Of a stretch of 54,807 nt of DNA, positions 1-9,501 are shown one piece after another; positions within the stretch are counted from its first letter, which is position 1, and each line of letters begins with the position of its first letter. The position numbers were made by a program, and so were the translations under genes. The stretch covers positions 1 through 54,807 of the forward strand of contig CALVEI010000006.1 of assembly GCA_944326515.1 (NCBI GenBank). Reading direction: 5' to 3'. The notes under the pieces were generated by a model that was not told the DNA's origin, did no database searches, and worked only from the letters and a program-made list of their open reading frames with translations. The DNA comes from Candidatus Gastranaerophilales bacterium. GTDB taxonomy: Bacteria; Cyanobacteriota; Vampirovibrionia; Gastranaerophilales; Gastranaerophilaceae.

Positions 1-750
1 TATGCAAGCTTTGAAAGTATTCCATTAAACAACGGTCCAAAAGTATCAAACATCAACTATGGAACATTAGTCGGATATGATAGCTCTCTTACCCCAGTAG
101 CCAAAGGTTGGGAAAGAGTATTAACAGGATACATAGGATACAACGGAGCATCACAACGTTATAGCGGAGTAGACGCATATCAAAACGGAGGCATATTAGG
201 TACAACAGCAACAATGTATAAAGGTAACTTCTTTAACGCAACAACATTATCAGTTGGAGCAACAGCAGGAGATGCAAGTACAATGTACGGAAGTGAAAAC
301 TATGCAATGTTGTTAGCAGGTGTAGGAAACAAAACAGGATACAACTTTGAATTTAAAGACGGAAGAATAATCTTACAACCAAACTTCTTAATATCATATA
401 CATTTGTAAATACATTTGATTATACAAACGGAGCAGGCGTCCGCATCAAGTCAGACCCGCTTAACGCAATCCAACTTGCCCCCGGATTAAAACTTATCGG
501 AAACACTAAAAACGGCTGGCAACCATATTTGAGCGTAGCGATGATATGGAACTTACTAGATGACAGTAAGGTAACAGCGAATGATGTAAGATTACCGGAG
601 ATGAGTATCGACCCATATATCCAATACGGCGCAGGTATTCAAAAGAGATTCAAAGACAGATTCATAGCTTTTGGTCAAGCAATGATACACAATGGTGGTC
701 GTAACGGTATAGCCTTAACCGCTGGACTTCGTTGGACTGTCGGTAAGTAG
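1..750 (+). CDS. C-terminal part of an outer-membrane beta-barrel / autotransporter-like protein, 5' truncated
   Basis: The reading frame is open from base 1 to a TAG at 748-750, giving 249 residues of a longer protein. The visible part alternates short polar and aromatic strands rich in Gly, Asn, Thr and Tyr. It ends with a repetitive Gly-Leu-Arg-Trp strand, as in autotransporter (type V) translocator domains that sit in the outer membrane and expose a passenger. The passenger would lie upstream of the window. The last residue is Lys rather than the usual terminal Phe or Trp. Codon use is odd: Ala is almost always GCA, Thr ACA and Gly GGA, whereas the next genes prefer GCT, ACT and GGT. A C-rich stretch with codons such as CGC, CCG, GCC and CCC occurs near 435-500. 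The family call rests on strand pattern only; another porin-like barrel is possible. Confidence 0.6.
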   Translation, partial: YASFESIPLNNGPKVSNINYGTLVGYDSSLTPVAKGWERVLTGYIGYNGASQRYSGVDAYQNGGILGTTATMYKGNFFNATTLSVGATAGDASTMYGSENYAMLLAGVGNKTGYNFEFKDGRIILQPNFLISYTFVNTFDYTNGAGVRIKSDPLNAIQLAPGLKLIGNTKNGWQPYLSVAMIWNLLDDSKVTANDVRLPEMSIDPYIQYGAGIQKRFKDRFIAFGQAMIHNGGRNGIALTAGLRWTVGK

Positions 751-772
751 TTTTAATATACTGTTTATTTAT

Positions 773-806
773 AAAAAGCTCTTATTTTGATAGGAGCTTT
801 TTATTT
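773..806 (+). terminator. Rho-independent terminator after the barrel gene
   Basis: A perfect 9-bp stem (773-781 with 794-802, core AAAAAGCTC/GAGCTTTTT) with a 12-base loop runs into a T-rich tract. It lies 22 bases after the barrel stop codon. Confidence 0.8.
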
Positions 807-823
807 TTGTTTTCTACACTAAA

Positions 824-858
824 TTGACTAATTTTCGCTCCCATGCTTTATTTATAAT
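824..858 (+). promoter_or_regulatory. Possible promoter region of tig-clpP-clpX
   Basis: TTGACT at 824-829 is followed 17 bases later by a weak TTTATT (847-852) and then by a consensus TATAAT at 853-858. The TATAAT lies 23 bases from the TTGACT, which is too far for a normal spacer. The region is the only intergenic space before tig, so a promoter is expected here, but the exact boxes are uncertain. Confidence 0.35.
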
Positions 859-925
859 ACTTTTATAATATAATTATTATACGGAAATATGTCGTAACGT
901 TATTAAGGAAAATAAGGATAAGAAG

Positions 926-2233
926 ATGGAAACAAAAATTGAAAAATTAGAGCATAATATGGTGAAACTCGATATCGAGATCGATGCCGAAACTGCTGAA
1001 AAAGAGTATAACAAAGCTTGCAAAAGATTGGCTCAAAGAGTTAATATTCCTGGTTTTAGAAAAGGTAAAGCACCTAGAGCTATCTTAGAAAAAAACATTG
1101 GTTCTGAAAATATTAAACGTGATGTTTTAGAATACATCTTACCTTCAGTGTTCTCTGAAGCTATTTCTAAAAATAATTTAACTGCTATTACTGAACCATA
1201 TCTTGAATCTTATGAATTTGAACTTGGTAAACCAGCTAAAGTTGTTGCAAAAATTGAACTCAAACCTGAAGTTAAATTTGAACAATACAAAGATATGGAA
1301 ATTGAAGTTGAAGAATTCAAAACTGCTGAAAATGCAATGGAAAAAGAGATTGAAGATTTAACTAAAAAGTTTACCAAATTTGAAAAAGTTGAAGGCAGAG
1401 CTTCTACAGATAAAGATGTTGTTGTAATGGATTTTGAAGGTTCTGTTGATGGTGAATTAATTGCTGGCGGTTCTGCTAAAAACTACATGTTAGATTTAGA
1501 AAACAGCAACTTTATTCCTGGTTTTGCAGAACAGTTAGTTGGCAAAAATGTTGGTGAAGAGTTTGTTATCGATGTAACTTTTCCAGAAGTTTACCATGAT
1601 GAAAAATTACAAGGTAAACCTGCTCAATTTAAAATCAAAATTAATGAAATTAAAGAAAAAGTTAGGCCTGAGCTTAATGACGAATTAGCTAGCAAAGTTG
1701 GCAACTTTAAAACAGTTGACGAGTTAAAAGCAGATATTCAAAAATATCTTGAAAGTACAGCTAAAATTGAAAATGATAAAAGATGTGCAAACAAATTGTT
1801 TGAAACTATCATTTCAAAAATGGATGTAGATGTTCAAGATTCTATGATAGAAAGAGAAAAACAAGCTCTTGTTTCTGATTTTAAACAAAAACTTGCTCAA
1901 ACAGGTATGACTTGGGAACAAGTTCTTAAAAATGATGGAGCAGAAAAAGTTGATGCTGAGTTGAAAGAAGAAGCATTGAATAGAATTAAAAATTCATTGA
2001 TGATTTCTGAAATCGCTAAACTTGAAAATATTCAAATCGGACCTCAAGATTTGGAAGAAAAATTAGGCGAGTTGGCTATGATGTATCAAACAGATAAATC
2101 TGCTATATTTAAAGAAATCAGCAAAAATCCTATGATGATTCAATCATTGTCACAACAAGCTTTGAGTCAAAAGGTTACTAAATTCTTGCTTGATAACAAC
2201 AAAATCAAATTCGTTGCAGGTGAGAATAAATAG
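926..2233 (+). CDS. tig: Trigger factor, ribosome-associated chaperone
   Basis: This is a 435-residue protein of normal trigger-factor length. The N-terminal ribosome-binding domain carries the signature GFRKGKAP at residues 43-50, which docks on ribosomal protein L23. A FKBP-like peptidyl-prolyl isomerase domain follows at about 150-240 (FEG, GSAKNYMLDL, FIPGFAEQLVG). The C-terminal half is helical and charged, as in the chaperone arms. It binds nascent chains at the exit tunnel. The start ATG is preceded by an AAGGATAAG Shine-Dalgarno region. It heads a tig-clpP-clpX operon, an arrangement common in bacteria that couples folding with proteolysis. The gene is intact. Confidence 0.97.
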   Translation: METKIEKLEHNMVKLDIEIDAETAEKEYNKACKRLAQRVNIPGFRKGKAPRAILEKNIGSENIKRDVLEYILPSVFSEAISKNNLTAITEPYLESYEFELGKPAKVVAKIELKPEVKFEQYKDMEIEVEEFKTAENAMEKEIEDLTKKFTKFEKVEGRASTDKDVVVMDFEGSVDGELIAGGSAKNYMLDLENSNFIPGFAEQLVGKNVGEEFVIDVTFPEVYHDEKLQGKPAQFKIKINEIKEKVRPELNDELASKVGNFKTVDELKADIQKYLESTAKIENDKRCANKLFETIISKMDVDVQDSMIEREKQALVSDFKQKLAQTGMTWEQVLKNDGAEKVDAELKEEALNRIKNSLMISEIAKLENIQIGPQDLEEKLGELAMMYQTDKSAIFKEISKNPMMIQSLSQQALSQKVTKFLLDNNKIKFVAGENK

Positions 2234-2286
2234 TCTATAATATATAATATTAGTTGATAGAATAAGAAGAGCGAAAGGGCAAATTT

Positions 2287-2886
2287 ATGAGTTTTGTACC
2301 AACAGTAGTAGAACAGTCAAGCCGTGGTGAACGCGCATTTGATATATTCTCAAGATTATTGAGAGAAAGAATTATCTTTTTAGGAACTCCAATTGATGAT
2401 ATGGTTGCAAACTTGGTTGTTGCACAAATGTTGTTATTGGATTCTGAAAACCCTGAAAAAGACATCATGTTGTATATCAATTCACCAGGTGGTAGTGTTA
2501 CTGCAGGTTTTGCTATTTATGATACTATGCAACATATTCGTTCAGATGTATCTACTATCTGTTTAGGTCAGGCTGCATCTATGGGTGCATTCCTACTTTC
2601 TTCAGGTACAAAAGGTAAGAGATTAGCTCTTCCTCACTCAAGAGTCTTGATCCACCAACCATTAGGCGGTGCTCAAGGTCAAGCTACTGATATTGAAATT
2701 CAAGCAGCTGAAATTTTAAGAATTAAAAAGGCTTTAAATGAAATTTTGGCTTCTAATACTGGTCAATCTATTAAGAAAATTGAAAAAGATACTGACCGTG
2801 ACTATATCATGACACCGGAAGAAGCTTTAGAATACGGTATGATTGATAGAGTTATTACAATGGATAAAACTCACAAAGCTGAGTAA
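2287..2886 (+). CDS. clpP: ATP-dependent Clp protease proteolytic subunit ClpP
   Basis: This is a 199-residue serine peptidase that forms the two-ring chamber degrading substrates fed by ClpX. The catalytic triad is visible: Ser98 in GQAASMGAF, His123 in LIHQP and Asp172 in DTDRDYIM. The oxyanion region INSPGGSV (residues 64-71) is also conserved. There is little or no N-terminal propeptide ([10 protein letters not shown]). An AAAGGG ribosome-binding site precedes the ATG. The gene follows tig by 53 bases and precedes clpX by 18 bases, so co-transcription is likely. Confidence 0.98.
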   Translation: MSFVPTVVEQSSRGERAFDIFSRLLRERIIFLGTPIDDMVANLVVAQMLLLDSENPEKDIMLYINSPGGSVTAGFAIYDTMQHIRSDVSTICLGQAASMGAFLLSSGTKGKRLALPHSRVLIHQPLGGAQGQATDIEIQAAEILRIKKALNEILASNTGQSIKKIEKDTDRDYIMTPEEALEYGMIDRVITMDKTHKAE

Positions 2887-2904
2887 TAATCAGGAGAATT
2901 TGTA

Positions 2905-4236
2905 ATGGTTAAACATGACGACAGTCGTTTAAAATGTTCATTTTGCGGAAAAACTCAAGACCAAGTAAAAAAATTGATTGCAGGTCCTGAAGTTTATATC
3001 TGCGATGAATGTGTTGAACTATGTAATGAAATTTTGGACGAGGAATTCTTTGAAAACAAAGAAAAATCTGAAAAAGAGGAAGTTAAGGAAACTGATATCT
3101 CCTCAGTGCCAAAACCGCATGAAATAAAGGCTTATCTTGACGAGCATATTGTTGGTCAAGATGACGCTAAAAAAGTCTTGTCTGTTGCCGTGTATAACCA
3201 CTATAAACGTATTGCTCATAATTCAAAAGAAAAAGACAATACTGGTATAGAAATTCAAAAAAGTAATATTCTTTTGGTTGGACCAACAGGTTCAGGTAAG
3301 ACATTGCTTGCTCAAACACTTGCAAAAATGCTTGATGTACCTTTTGCTGTTGCTGATGCAACAACTTTGACAGAAGCAGGTTATGTAGGTGATGATGTAG
3401 AAAATATCTTGTTAAGACTTTATCAAAGTGCTGAATTTGATGCTCAAAGAGCAGAAAGAGGTATTATTTACATCGATGAAATTGATAAAATAGCAAGAAA
3501 ATCAGAAAATCCAAGCATCACAAGAGATGTATCAGGTGAAGGTGTTCAACAAGCCTTGTTAAAGATGATTGAGGGTACTGTTGCTAATGTTCCTCCACAA
3601 GGTGGAAGAAAACATCCTCATCAGGAATTTATTCAAATTGATACAAAAAATATTTTGTTCATTGTTGGTGGTGCATTTGTTGGCTTGGATAAGATTGTTG
3701 AAAGAAGAGCCGGTGAAGGTACATCTTTAGGCTTTGGTGCAAAGGCACCTGCAACAGCTGCAGAAAAAGAGATTGCAGCTCAAAGAATGTTGAAAAAGTT
3801 GCAGCCTGAGGATTTACTCAAATTCGGTTTGATTCCTGAATTTATTGGTCGCGTTCCTATTTATGCTGTGTTAGATCAACTTGATGAAGCGACTCTCAAG
3901 ATGATTTTAACAGAGCCTAAGAATGCTATTATCAAACAATATCAATGCTTGTTAAAAATGGACAATGTTGATTTAAAATTTGAACCAGAGGCTATCGATT
4001 TAATAGCTAAAGAAGCTATTAAACGTAAGACTGGAGCTCGTGCGTTGCGTTCAATTGTAGAAGAACTTATGCTTAATATTATGTATGAAGTTCCATCTCA
4101 AGAGAATGTGAGCGAGTTCACTGTTACTGCTGAAATGGTAAAAAAACGTGACAATGTTGCTGAATTAATTAAGCTTCCTCAAAAGCATAATGATAATTCT
4201 GTAAGTACTATTGAGACTCACGAAGAAATAGCATAA
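2905..4236 (+). CDS. clpX: ClpX, AAA+ unfoldase of the Clp protease
   Basis: The 443-residue protein recognises and unfolds substrates and threads them into ClpP. The N-terminal zinc-binding domain has four cysteines at 11, 14, 33 and 36. The AAA+ module shows Walker A GPTGSGKT (126-133), Walker B IIYIDEID (187-194), the pore-loop motif GYVGDDVE (159-166) and the RKH pore loop in GGRKHPHQ. A ClpP-docking loop corresponds to LGFGAKAP. An AGGAG sequence sits just before the ATG. The C-terminus has a short acidic tail beyond the usual end. Downstream is a strong palindromic terminator that closes the operon. Confidence 0.98.
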   Translation: MVKHDDSRLKCSFCGKTQDQVKKLIAGPEVYICDECVELCNEILDEEFFENKEKSEKEEVKETDISSVPKPHEIKAYLDEHIVGQDDAKKVLSVAVYNHYKRIAHNSKEKDNTGIEIQKSNILLVGPTGSGKTLLAQTLAKMLDVPFAVADATTLTEAGYVGDDVENILLRLYQSAEFDAQRAERGIIYIDEIDKIARKSENPSITRDVSGEGVQQALLKMIEGTVANVPPQGGRKHPHQEFIQIDTKNILFIVGGAFVGLDKIVERRAGEGTSLGFGAKAPATAAEKEIAAQRMLKKLQPEDLLKFGLIPEFIGRVPIYAVLDQLDEATLKMILTEPKNAIIKQYQCLLKMDNVDLKFEPEAIDLIAKEAIKRKTGARALRSIVEELMLNIMYEVPSQENVSEFTVTAEMVKKRDNVAELIKLPQKHNDNSVSTIETHEEIA

Positions 4237-4266
4237 AATAAATATACTTAACTTTATAAATGATTT

Positions 4267-4303
4267 ACAATGACTAATTTTTTAAAAATTAGTCATTGTT
4301 TGT
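4267..4303 (+). terminator. Terminator after clpX (near-perfect palindrome)
   Basis: Bases 4267-4282 and 4284-4299 are exact reverse complements (16 bp around one central base). As RNA this gives at least an 11-bp stem (ACAATGACTAA with TTAGTCATTGT) followed by TTTGT. It lies 30 bases after the clpX stop. The symmetry would allow it to work on either strand. Confidence 0.8.
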
Positions 4304-4427
4304 ATAGAGGCAGTTTTGAAACTTAAATGTACAAATATTGAAATTGTCTTAGTAAAATTACCCTATAAATTAGCAAAAAATTTTTTTTCTTGTTTTCTCG
4401 TATAGTGATAAAACAAAGGAATAAATC

Positions 4428-4916
4428 ATGAGAATATGCTTTAGAGATTTACAACCCAAACAATATTTATATGATCGTTTTACTCGTTCAGGTATAAATA
4501 TTGTTAAAAATAAACAATTAGAACAATTTAAAAATTGTTTACTAAAAAAGAATTCAGAAAAAAGTGTTGAGGGATTCTTTATTGTTTTAAACGAAACACC
4601 TGTTAATAAAAGCAATTATAATGGCATTAACTTAGAAATTATTAACCACTTTGATTGTAATAAGAAAAATTTAACACCTGAGAGTATCAGATGTGCTATA
4701 TGGCGAGATGATGACGATTTAGGCACTTTCTTTGATGTTGTACTTCAAACTTTTGGTAAAAAAAATCCTAAACGCAAACATTACACTAGTATGAGAAAAA
4801 TTTGTACTCAAATTTTAAATGAGTGTAAAAAATTATCTGATGGTGATTATGACTTTGGTTTTCTCGAATTTAAAAATATGTTAGATAAATTGTCTAATGG
4901 TCATAACTGTAAATGA
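4428..4916 (+). CDS. Hypothetical protein, 162 residues
   Basis: I do not recognise the family. The protein is soluble-looking with no signal peptide or membrane segment. It is rich in Lys, Asn and Asp, with an acidic run (WRDDDDLG, about residues 90-97) in the middle and a Cys-containing, Lys-rich C-terminal half. The start is supported by AAAGGA ten bases upstream of the ATG. A TATAGT at 4401-4406 may be a -10 box. The gene ends with TGA, one of the few clear TGA stops here. It sits alone after the clpX terminator, on the same strand as two other poorly known genes. Confidence 0.7.
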   Translation: MRICFRDLQPKQYLYDRFTRSGINIVKNKQLEQFKNCLLKKNSEKSVEGFFIVLNETPVNKSNYNGINLEIINHFDCNKKNLTPESIRCAIWRDDDDLGTFFDVVLQTFGKKNPKRKHYTSMRKICTQILNECKKLSDGDYDFGFLEFKNMLDKLSNGHNCK

Positions 4917-4996
4917 TTTTATTTGTGGTGTTAAAATACGGTAACTTAATTAATGTAAAAGACATATTTTAAGTTGTTTTGTGTTATAAGAGAGAT

Positions 4997-5902
4997 ATGT
5001 TAAACAAGACTGATGAATTTGCTTCAAAATTTTTAGGGAAAAAAGTTGAAGGAAGTACTACATACGATCCTTCTTTTTTGGTTGCGGTTCCACGTGACGA
5101 AAACCGCAAGCAGTATAATATTTTAGAAAATGATTTACCCTTTGAAGGATGTGATGTTTGGCATGCTTATGAATTTTCTACTTTGACTGAAAATGGATTG
5201 CCTGTCACTCGCTTGCTAAAATTAAAATATAACTGTACCAGTAAATTTATTGTTGAATCTAAGTCTTTAAAGTTATATTTAAATTCGTTTAATATGTCAC
5301 GATATGGTTGTGATCTTGTGGAGTGTTTAAAACTTTGCAAGGAAATAATTGAAAAAGACTTATCTGACTTGTTAAAAACAGATGTGTCTGTTTGCTTTAT
5401 TGACAATAATGTCGATAGGGTTAAAATTTTTGATAAATTTGAAAATATTTTAAATTTTGTGGATCAAAAATCTTTGACAATAAATAAATTTAAAGAGTCT
5501 CCTGCGTTGTTACATATTGAAGACAGTGATTCTGAGCGCGAATATTTTTTAACTTTTGATTCGTTACGTTCTAATTGTAGAGTTACTCATCAGCCCGATT
5601 TTGGGGATGCTTTTATATATTACAAGTCTCATAAACATATTATCGAGGATAGTTTGTTAAAATACCTTTGTTCGTTTCGTTCAGAGTTTCATTTTCACGA
5701 AGAATGTTGTGAAATGATATATAAGAGGTTATACGATTTGTTAGATATTCAACAATGTGGTGAGTTATTTGTGTCTATTTTGTATACTCGAAGAGGAGGT
5801 ATCGATATTTGTCCTTCTCGTTGGAGCATGAATTGTATCCCTGATTATCTTGTTGATTTAATTGATATTTCAAAATACGCAAGATGTTGTATTAAGCAAT
5901 AG
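4997..5902 (+). CDS. Hypothetical protein, 301 residues, possibly leaderless
   Basis: The family is not recognised. The product looks soluble, with eleven or so cysteines scattered through it (for example near the C-terminus CARCC-like spacing in YARCCIKQ) and no signal peptide. The frame also opens at a TTG at 4979. ATG 4997 is preferred because a TATAAG sequence (4985-4990) lies exactly six bases before it, the distance expected if transcription begins at the ATG. An AGAGAG stretch overlaps this space and could act as a weak ribosome site. Base composition matches the neighbours. It is followed by a TPR gene 51 bases downstream. Confidence 0.65.
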   Translation: MLNKTDEFASKFLGKKVEGSTTYDPSFLVAVPRDENRKQYNILENDLPFEGCDVWHAYEFSTLTENGLPVTRLLKLKYNCTSKFIVESKSLKLYLNSFNMSRYGCDLVECLKLCKEIIEKDLSDLLKTDVSVCFIDNNVDRVKIFDKFENILNFVDQKSLTINKFKESPALLHIEDSDSEREYFLTFDSLRSNCRVTHQPDFGDAFIYYKSHKHIIEDSLLKYLCSFRSEFHFHEECCEMIYKRLYDLLDIQQCGELFVSILYTRRGGIDICPSRWSMNCIPDYLVDLIDISKYARCCIKQ

Positions 5903-5953
5903 TAGAAAATAATATATATTGTTCTTAGCTGAGGTTTTGGCTGGGGAGTTTAA

Positions 5954-6781
5954 ATGTTAAAAAAAATATTAATATTCTTTGTTTTTGTTTTAATTTTTTT
6001 GTGTGGTGCTGTATTTTACCTCGTTAATCCTAATGATGAGCAATATAAGTCTTATTACAAAGAATTGACTGCATTAGAAAGTTTTGATAAAGGTGACATG
6101 GAGTCTTTTGTTAATAACATGAATAATCCTGTTACTGTTAAGTATCATATGCCTTTTTCTTTGTATTTGGCTTTGATTAATATGGGTAGATATGACGAAG
6201 CTATAAATACTGTAAATGCACACGTTAAATACTATGATTACAGTTTTTGTGCGCCTCATAAAATTGGTATGAAGCTTTTTTGTAGAATAACAAATATTTT
6301 TTTTGGTGTTAGTGTTCACAATTTTGATAAAAACTATTGGTTATCTTTAATTGCTTTTGAAAAAGGTGATTATAAAACTGCAGTTAATTACAATTTAAAA
6401 CAAAAAAAACAAAACGCTTGTTATAACGTTAAATTATATTCTTCAATTGAAAACTTTGAACTTGCTGAAAAAAATTTAAATGAGTGTGAAAAGAAATTTT
6501 TTGAGAAAAAGAATAAGTATAATTTATATCAAACTATGGGATATTTTTATTTAAAACAAAATAAACTAAAAGCAGCTGAAGATTATTTAAAGCGTTCTGT
6601 GAGATATTCATCTAAAAAAGATAGTTTGTACAAAGGAAATAATACAACATATTTATTGCTTGCAGAGTTATATGAAGCGTTAAACAAGCAAGACAAGGCT
6701 AGAGCGTATTATGAGGAAGTGATTAAAACTGATCCGTATAATTATAAAGCTCAAAAAGGTCTTGGGTTAGTTTCTGAATAA
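5954..6781 (+). CDS. Membrane-anchored TPR protein
   Basis: The 275-residue protein begins with a Lys-rich start and one strong hydrophobic segment (about residues 4-24, KKILIFFVFVLIFLCGAVFYL) that looks like a signal anchor, leaving the rest outside the cytoplasm. The remainder is helical. Tetratricopeptide-like units are clear in the C-terminal third (YLKQNKLKAAEDYLKRSV, ELYEALNKQDKARAYYEEVIKTDPYNYKAQKGL). TPRs scaffold protein-protein contacts, and the partner is unknown. A GGGGAG ribosome site precedes the ATG. The gene is not obviously linked to a pathway. Confidence 0.75.
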   Translation: MLKKILIFFVFVLIFLCGAVFYLVNPNDEQYKSYYKELTALESFDKGDMESFVNNMNNPVTVKYHMPFSLYLALINMGRYDEAINTVNAHVKYYDYSFCAPHKIGMKLFCRITNIFFGVSVHNFDKNYWLSLIAFEKGDYKTAVNYNLKQKKQNACYNVKLYSSIENFELAEKNLNECEKKFFEKKNKYNLYQTMGYFYLKQNKLKAAEDYLKRSVRYSSKKDSLYKGNNTTYLLLAELYEALNKQDKARAYYEEVIKTDPYNYKAQKGLGLVSE

Positions 6782-6798
6782 TTCATTCATTTGAATTG

Positions 6799-6827
6799 TT
6801 GTCATGTTGTATAAAAAATAGTAAAAT
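6799..6827 (+). promoter_or_regulatory. Putative sigma-70 promoter of the symporter gene
   Basis: TTGTCA (6799-6804), a 17-base spacer and TAAAAT (6822-6827) precede the symporter ATG by 46 bases. The gap contains a good ribosome-binding site (GAGAGGA). Confidence 0.55.
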
Positions 6828-6873
6828 AACTATACTTGTCTGAAATACAATCTGATATTAGAGAGGATATGAT

Positions 6874-8220
6874 ATGAAATTACATATGCAGATTTTAATT
6901 GCGCTAGGATTAGGTATTAAACGTAACGGACATATTTTCCTTGGTTTGATTGCTGGTATTATTTTAGGTGTAGCAATGCATGCTTATAATGCATCGCATG
7001 AACCTACTGCAATATACAACGCTTTGTACACTGTTTTAAATTTCATTGGACAGGCTTTTATCAGATTGATTCAAATGGTAATTATTCCTTTGATTTTTAG
7101 TGCTATTGTGATTGGTATCTCAAGCATTGGGGATAATAAACAGCTTGGAGCTTTTGGGATAAAAATGGTTGTATATTATTCAATTTTATCAGTGGCTGCT
7201 GTTGTTATAGGTACTACACTTGCTCTAGCCTTTCATCCTGGTGATGGGGTTCAATCTTTTATTAGTGCAAAGTCTGCTGCTGAGACTCAACAGATAGTTA
7301 GTGATGCTATAGCTCAGCAAAAAGGACATTTAGATGCATTATTCTTGAATCTTATTCCGGCTAACCCGATCGAAGCTTTTTCTAAAGGTGAAATGATTCC
7401 AATAATTGTATTTGTTTTGATATTTGCTATTGCACTTGCAAAAGTTGGAGAAATTAACAGACCTGTTGTGTCTTTCTTTGAATCTATTTTTGCGGCAACT
7501 ATGAAAGTAACTGATGGAATTATGTATTTAGCTGCACCAGGTATTTTTGCTTTGACAGCTACTGCTATTTCATCGTTTGGTATGTCAGTATTCTCTAGTA
7601 TTTCTAAGTATTTCTTAGCGATTTTAATAGGTTTTGCAATACAATTGTTTGTTGTTTATCCGATATTGATGAAAGTATTTTCTAAAGTTCCTGTCAGATT
7701 GTTCTTTGCTGCAATCGCAGAGGCAATGATGGTAGGTTTTGGTACAGCAAGCAGTTCTGCAACTTTGCCATTGGTTATTGCTTGTTGCGAAAAACGTGGT
7801 ATTTCGCATAAGGTTTGCAGTTTTGTATTACCACTCGGCGTTACTTTGAACTTTGATGCAACAGCTATGTTCCAAGTTATAGCAGTATTATTCTTAACTC
7901 AGGCTTATGGTATTACAGTTGCTCCGTTGCAAATTTTACAGATTGCTGTTCTTGCAATTGTTGCTTCTAGTACTTGTGCTGGTATTCCTGGTGGTGGTAT
8001 TATCACTATTGCTCTTGTATTGAACGGCTTGGGCTTGACTCCAACTCAAATGGTTGAAGGTTTTGCTTTCTTATTTGCTGTTGACAGAATTGTAGATATG
8101 TTCAGAACAATGCTCAACATTACATCAGATGCTGTTGTCACTGCTGTCATTGCAGATAATGAAAACGAGCTCAATTACGATATGCTCACAAGTGAAGAGT
8201 CTTACAAAGATATAATATAG
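6874..8220 (+). CDS. Dicarboxylate/amino acid:cation symporter (DAACS family)
   Basis: The 448-residue polytopic inner-membrane protein belongs to the glutamate/aspartate/C4-dicarboxylate symporter family (GltP, GltT, DctA). The family serine-rich re-entrant loop is seen in GFGTASSSATLP, the substrate and cation motif as NFDATAMFQV (usually NMDGTA), and the second re-entrant hairpin as STCAGIPGGG. It imports an acidic substrate with protons or sodium. Which substrate cannot be told from sequence. An Arg in the C-terminal helix (VDRIVDMFRT) is consistent with binding an acidic side chain. It has its own promoter-like sequence and may be read through into aroA nine bases downstream. Confidence 0.92.
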   Translation: MKLHMQILIALGLGIKRNGHIFLGLIAGIILGVAMHAYNASHEPTAIYNALYTVLNFIGQAFIRLIQMVIIPLIFSAIVIGISSIGDNKQLGAFGIKMVVYYSILSVAAVVIGTTLALAFHPGDGVQSFISAKSAAETQQIVSDAIAQQKGHLDALFLNLIPANPIEAFSKGEMIPIIVFVLIFAIALAKVGEINRPVVSFFESIFAATMKVTDGIMYLAAPGIFALTATAISSFGMSVFSSISKYFLAILIGFAIQLFVVYPILMKVFSKVPVRLFFAAIAEAMMVGFGTASSSATLPLVIACCEKRGISHKVCSFVLPLGVTLNFDATAMFQVIAVLFLTQAYGITVAPLQILQIAVLAIVASSTCAGIPGGGIITIALVLNGLGLTPTQMVEGFAFLFAVDRIVDMFRTMLNITSDAVVTAVIADNENELNYDMLTSEESYKDII

Positions 8221-8229
8221 TCGTAGAAC

Positions 8230-9501
8230 ATGAATATAACAGTTAACAAATCAAAGGGTTTGAAAGGTGAGGTTGTAATACCTTCCGATAAATCAATTAG
8301 CCATAGAAGTGCTATGTTCTCAGCTCTTACAGATGGAGTCTGTGAGGTTGAAAACTTTTCAATGGGCGCAGATTGTATCAGTACATTGAATATTATTAAA
8401 GAATTGGGTTGTCAGGTTGATTTTATTGCAGACAAGCATATTCGTATTGATTCAAAAAATGCTTTTAAAAAGGATAGATATAAACTTGATTGCGGTAATT
8501 CTGGCACCTCTATGAGGCTTTTTTCTGGAATTCTTGCTTCAAGAGATATTGAATCAACTTTATTTGGTGATGAGAGTCTTAGTAAACGTCCGATGAAAAG
8601 AGTTATTTTGCCTCTTGAATTAATGGGGGCAAAGTTTAAGCATAATGATTACAAAGCCCCTTTGATTATTCAAGGTGGTGAACTTTTCCCTATTGATTAT
8701 AAAACACCTATGGCATCAGCTCAGGTTAAATCTTGTATTTTGCTTGCAGGTTTAAATACTTACGGTGAGACAAAAGTTACAGAACCTTATGTTTCACGTG
8801 ATCATACAGAAAGAATGCTTAAGTACCTAGGCGCAGATATTGTGTGCGAAGGTGTAACTACAAAGATTAAAAAATCTAAACTCGAACCAAAATCATTAAA
8901 AGTTTGTGGCGATATTTCATCAGCTGCTTTTTTCTTGGTTGCGGGGGCAATTGTTCCTAATTCTGATATTATTTTAAAAAATGTTGGTTTGAATCCGACA
9001 AGAACCGGAATAATAGATGTTATGCAGCAGATGAATGCCGATATAGAAATTCTTGATAAGAGAATTGAATGTAATGAAGAAGTTGGCGATATTCGTATAA
9101 AAACTTCTGATTTGAAATCAGCCACTATCGAAGGAGCTATTATACCAAGGTTAATAGATGAGCTTCCTGTTATTGCAGTATTAGCATCTCAGGCAGATGG
9201 TACGACAGTTGTTAAAGATGCCGGTGATTTAAGAAACAAAGAATCTGACAGAATTAAATGTCTTGTTAATGAACTCAAAAAAATTGGTGTAAATATAGAA
9301 GAAACTCCTGATGGATTTATTATTGAAGGCAAAACTAATCTAATCGGCGGTAGTGAGGTTGAATGTTATCATGACCATAGACTTGCTATGAGTCTTTATG
9401 TTGCTGGTTTGATCTGTGAACAGCCTGTTATGATTAATGAATTCCAGTGGGTAGATGTTTCTTTCCCAGAATTTTTGCCAATGATGCAATCGTTATTTTA
9501 G
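8230..9501 (+). CDS. aroA: 3-phosphoshikimate 1-carboxyvinyltransferase (EPSP synthase)
   Basis: The 423-residue enzyme joins shikimate-3-phosphate with phosphoenolpyruvate in aromatic amino acid synthesis. Diagnostic motifs are DKSISHR (about 20-26), DCGNSGTSMRL (about 90-100), the catalytic-acid region PRLIDELPVIAVLA, RNKESDRI and HDHRLAMS near the C-terminus. The length is normal. It starts nine bases after the symporter gene with only a poor ribosome site, and a TATAAT (8211-8216) lies at the end of the symporter gene. Its TAG stop overlaps the TAA of a small convergent ORF by four bases. Confidence 0.96.
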   Translation: MNITVNKSKGLKGEVVIPSDKSISHRSAMFSALTDGVCEVENFSMGADCISTLNIIKELGCQVDFIADKHIRIDSKNAFKKDRYKLDCGNSGTSMRLFSGILASRDIESTLFGDESLSKRPMKRVILPLELMGAKFKHNDYKAPLIIQGGELFPIDYKTPMASAQVKSCILLAGLNTYGETKVTEPYVSRDHTERMLKYLGADIVCEGVTTKIKKSKLEPKSLKVCGDISSAAFFLVAGAIVPNSDIILKNVGLNPTRTGIIDVMQQMNADIEILDKRIECNEEVGDIRIKTSDLKSATIEGAIIPRLIDELPVIAVLASQADGTTVVKDAGDLRNKESDRIKCLVNELKKIGVNIEETPDGFIIEGKTNLIGGSEVECYHDHRLAMSLYVAGLICEQPVMINEFQWVDVSFPEFLPMMQSLF

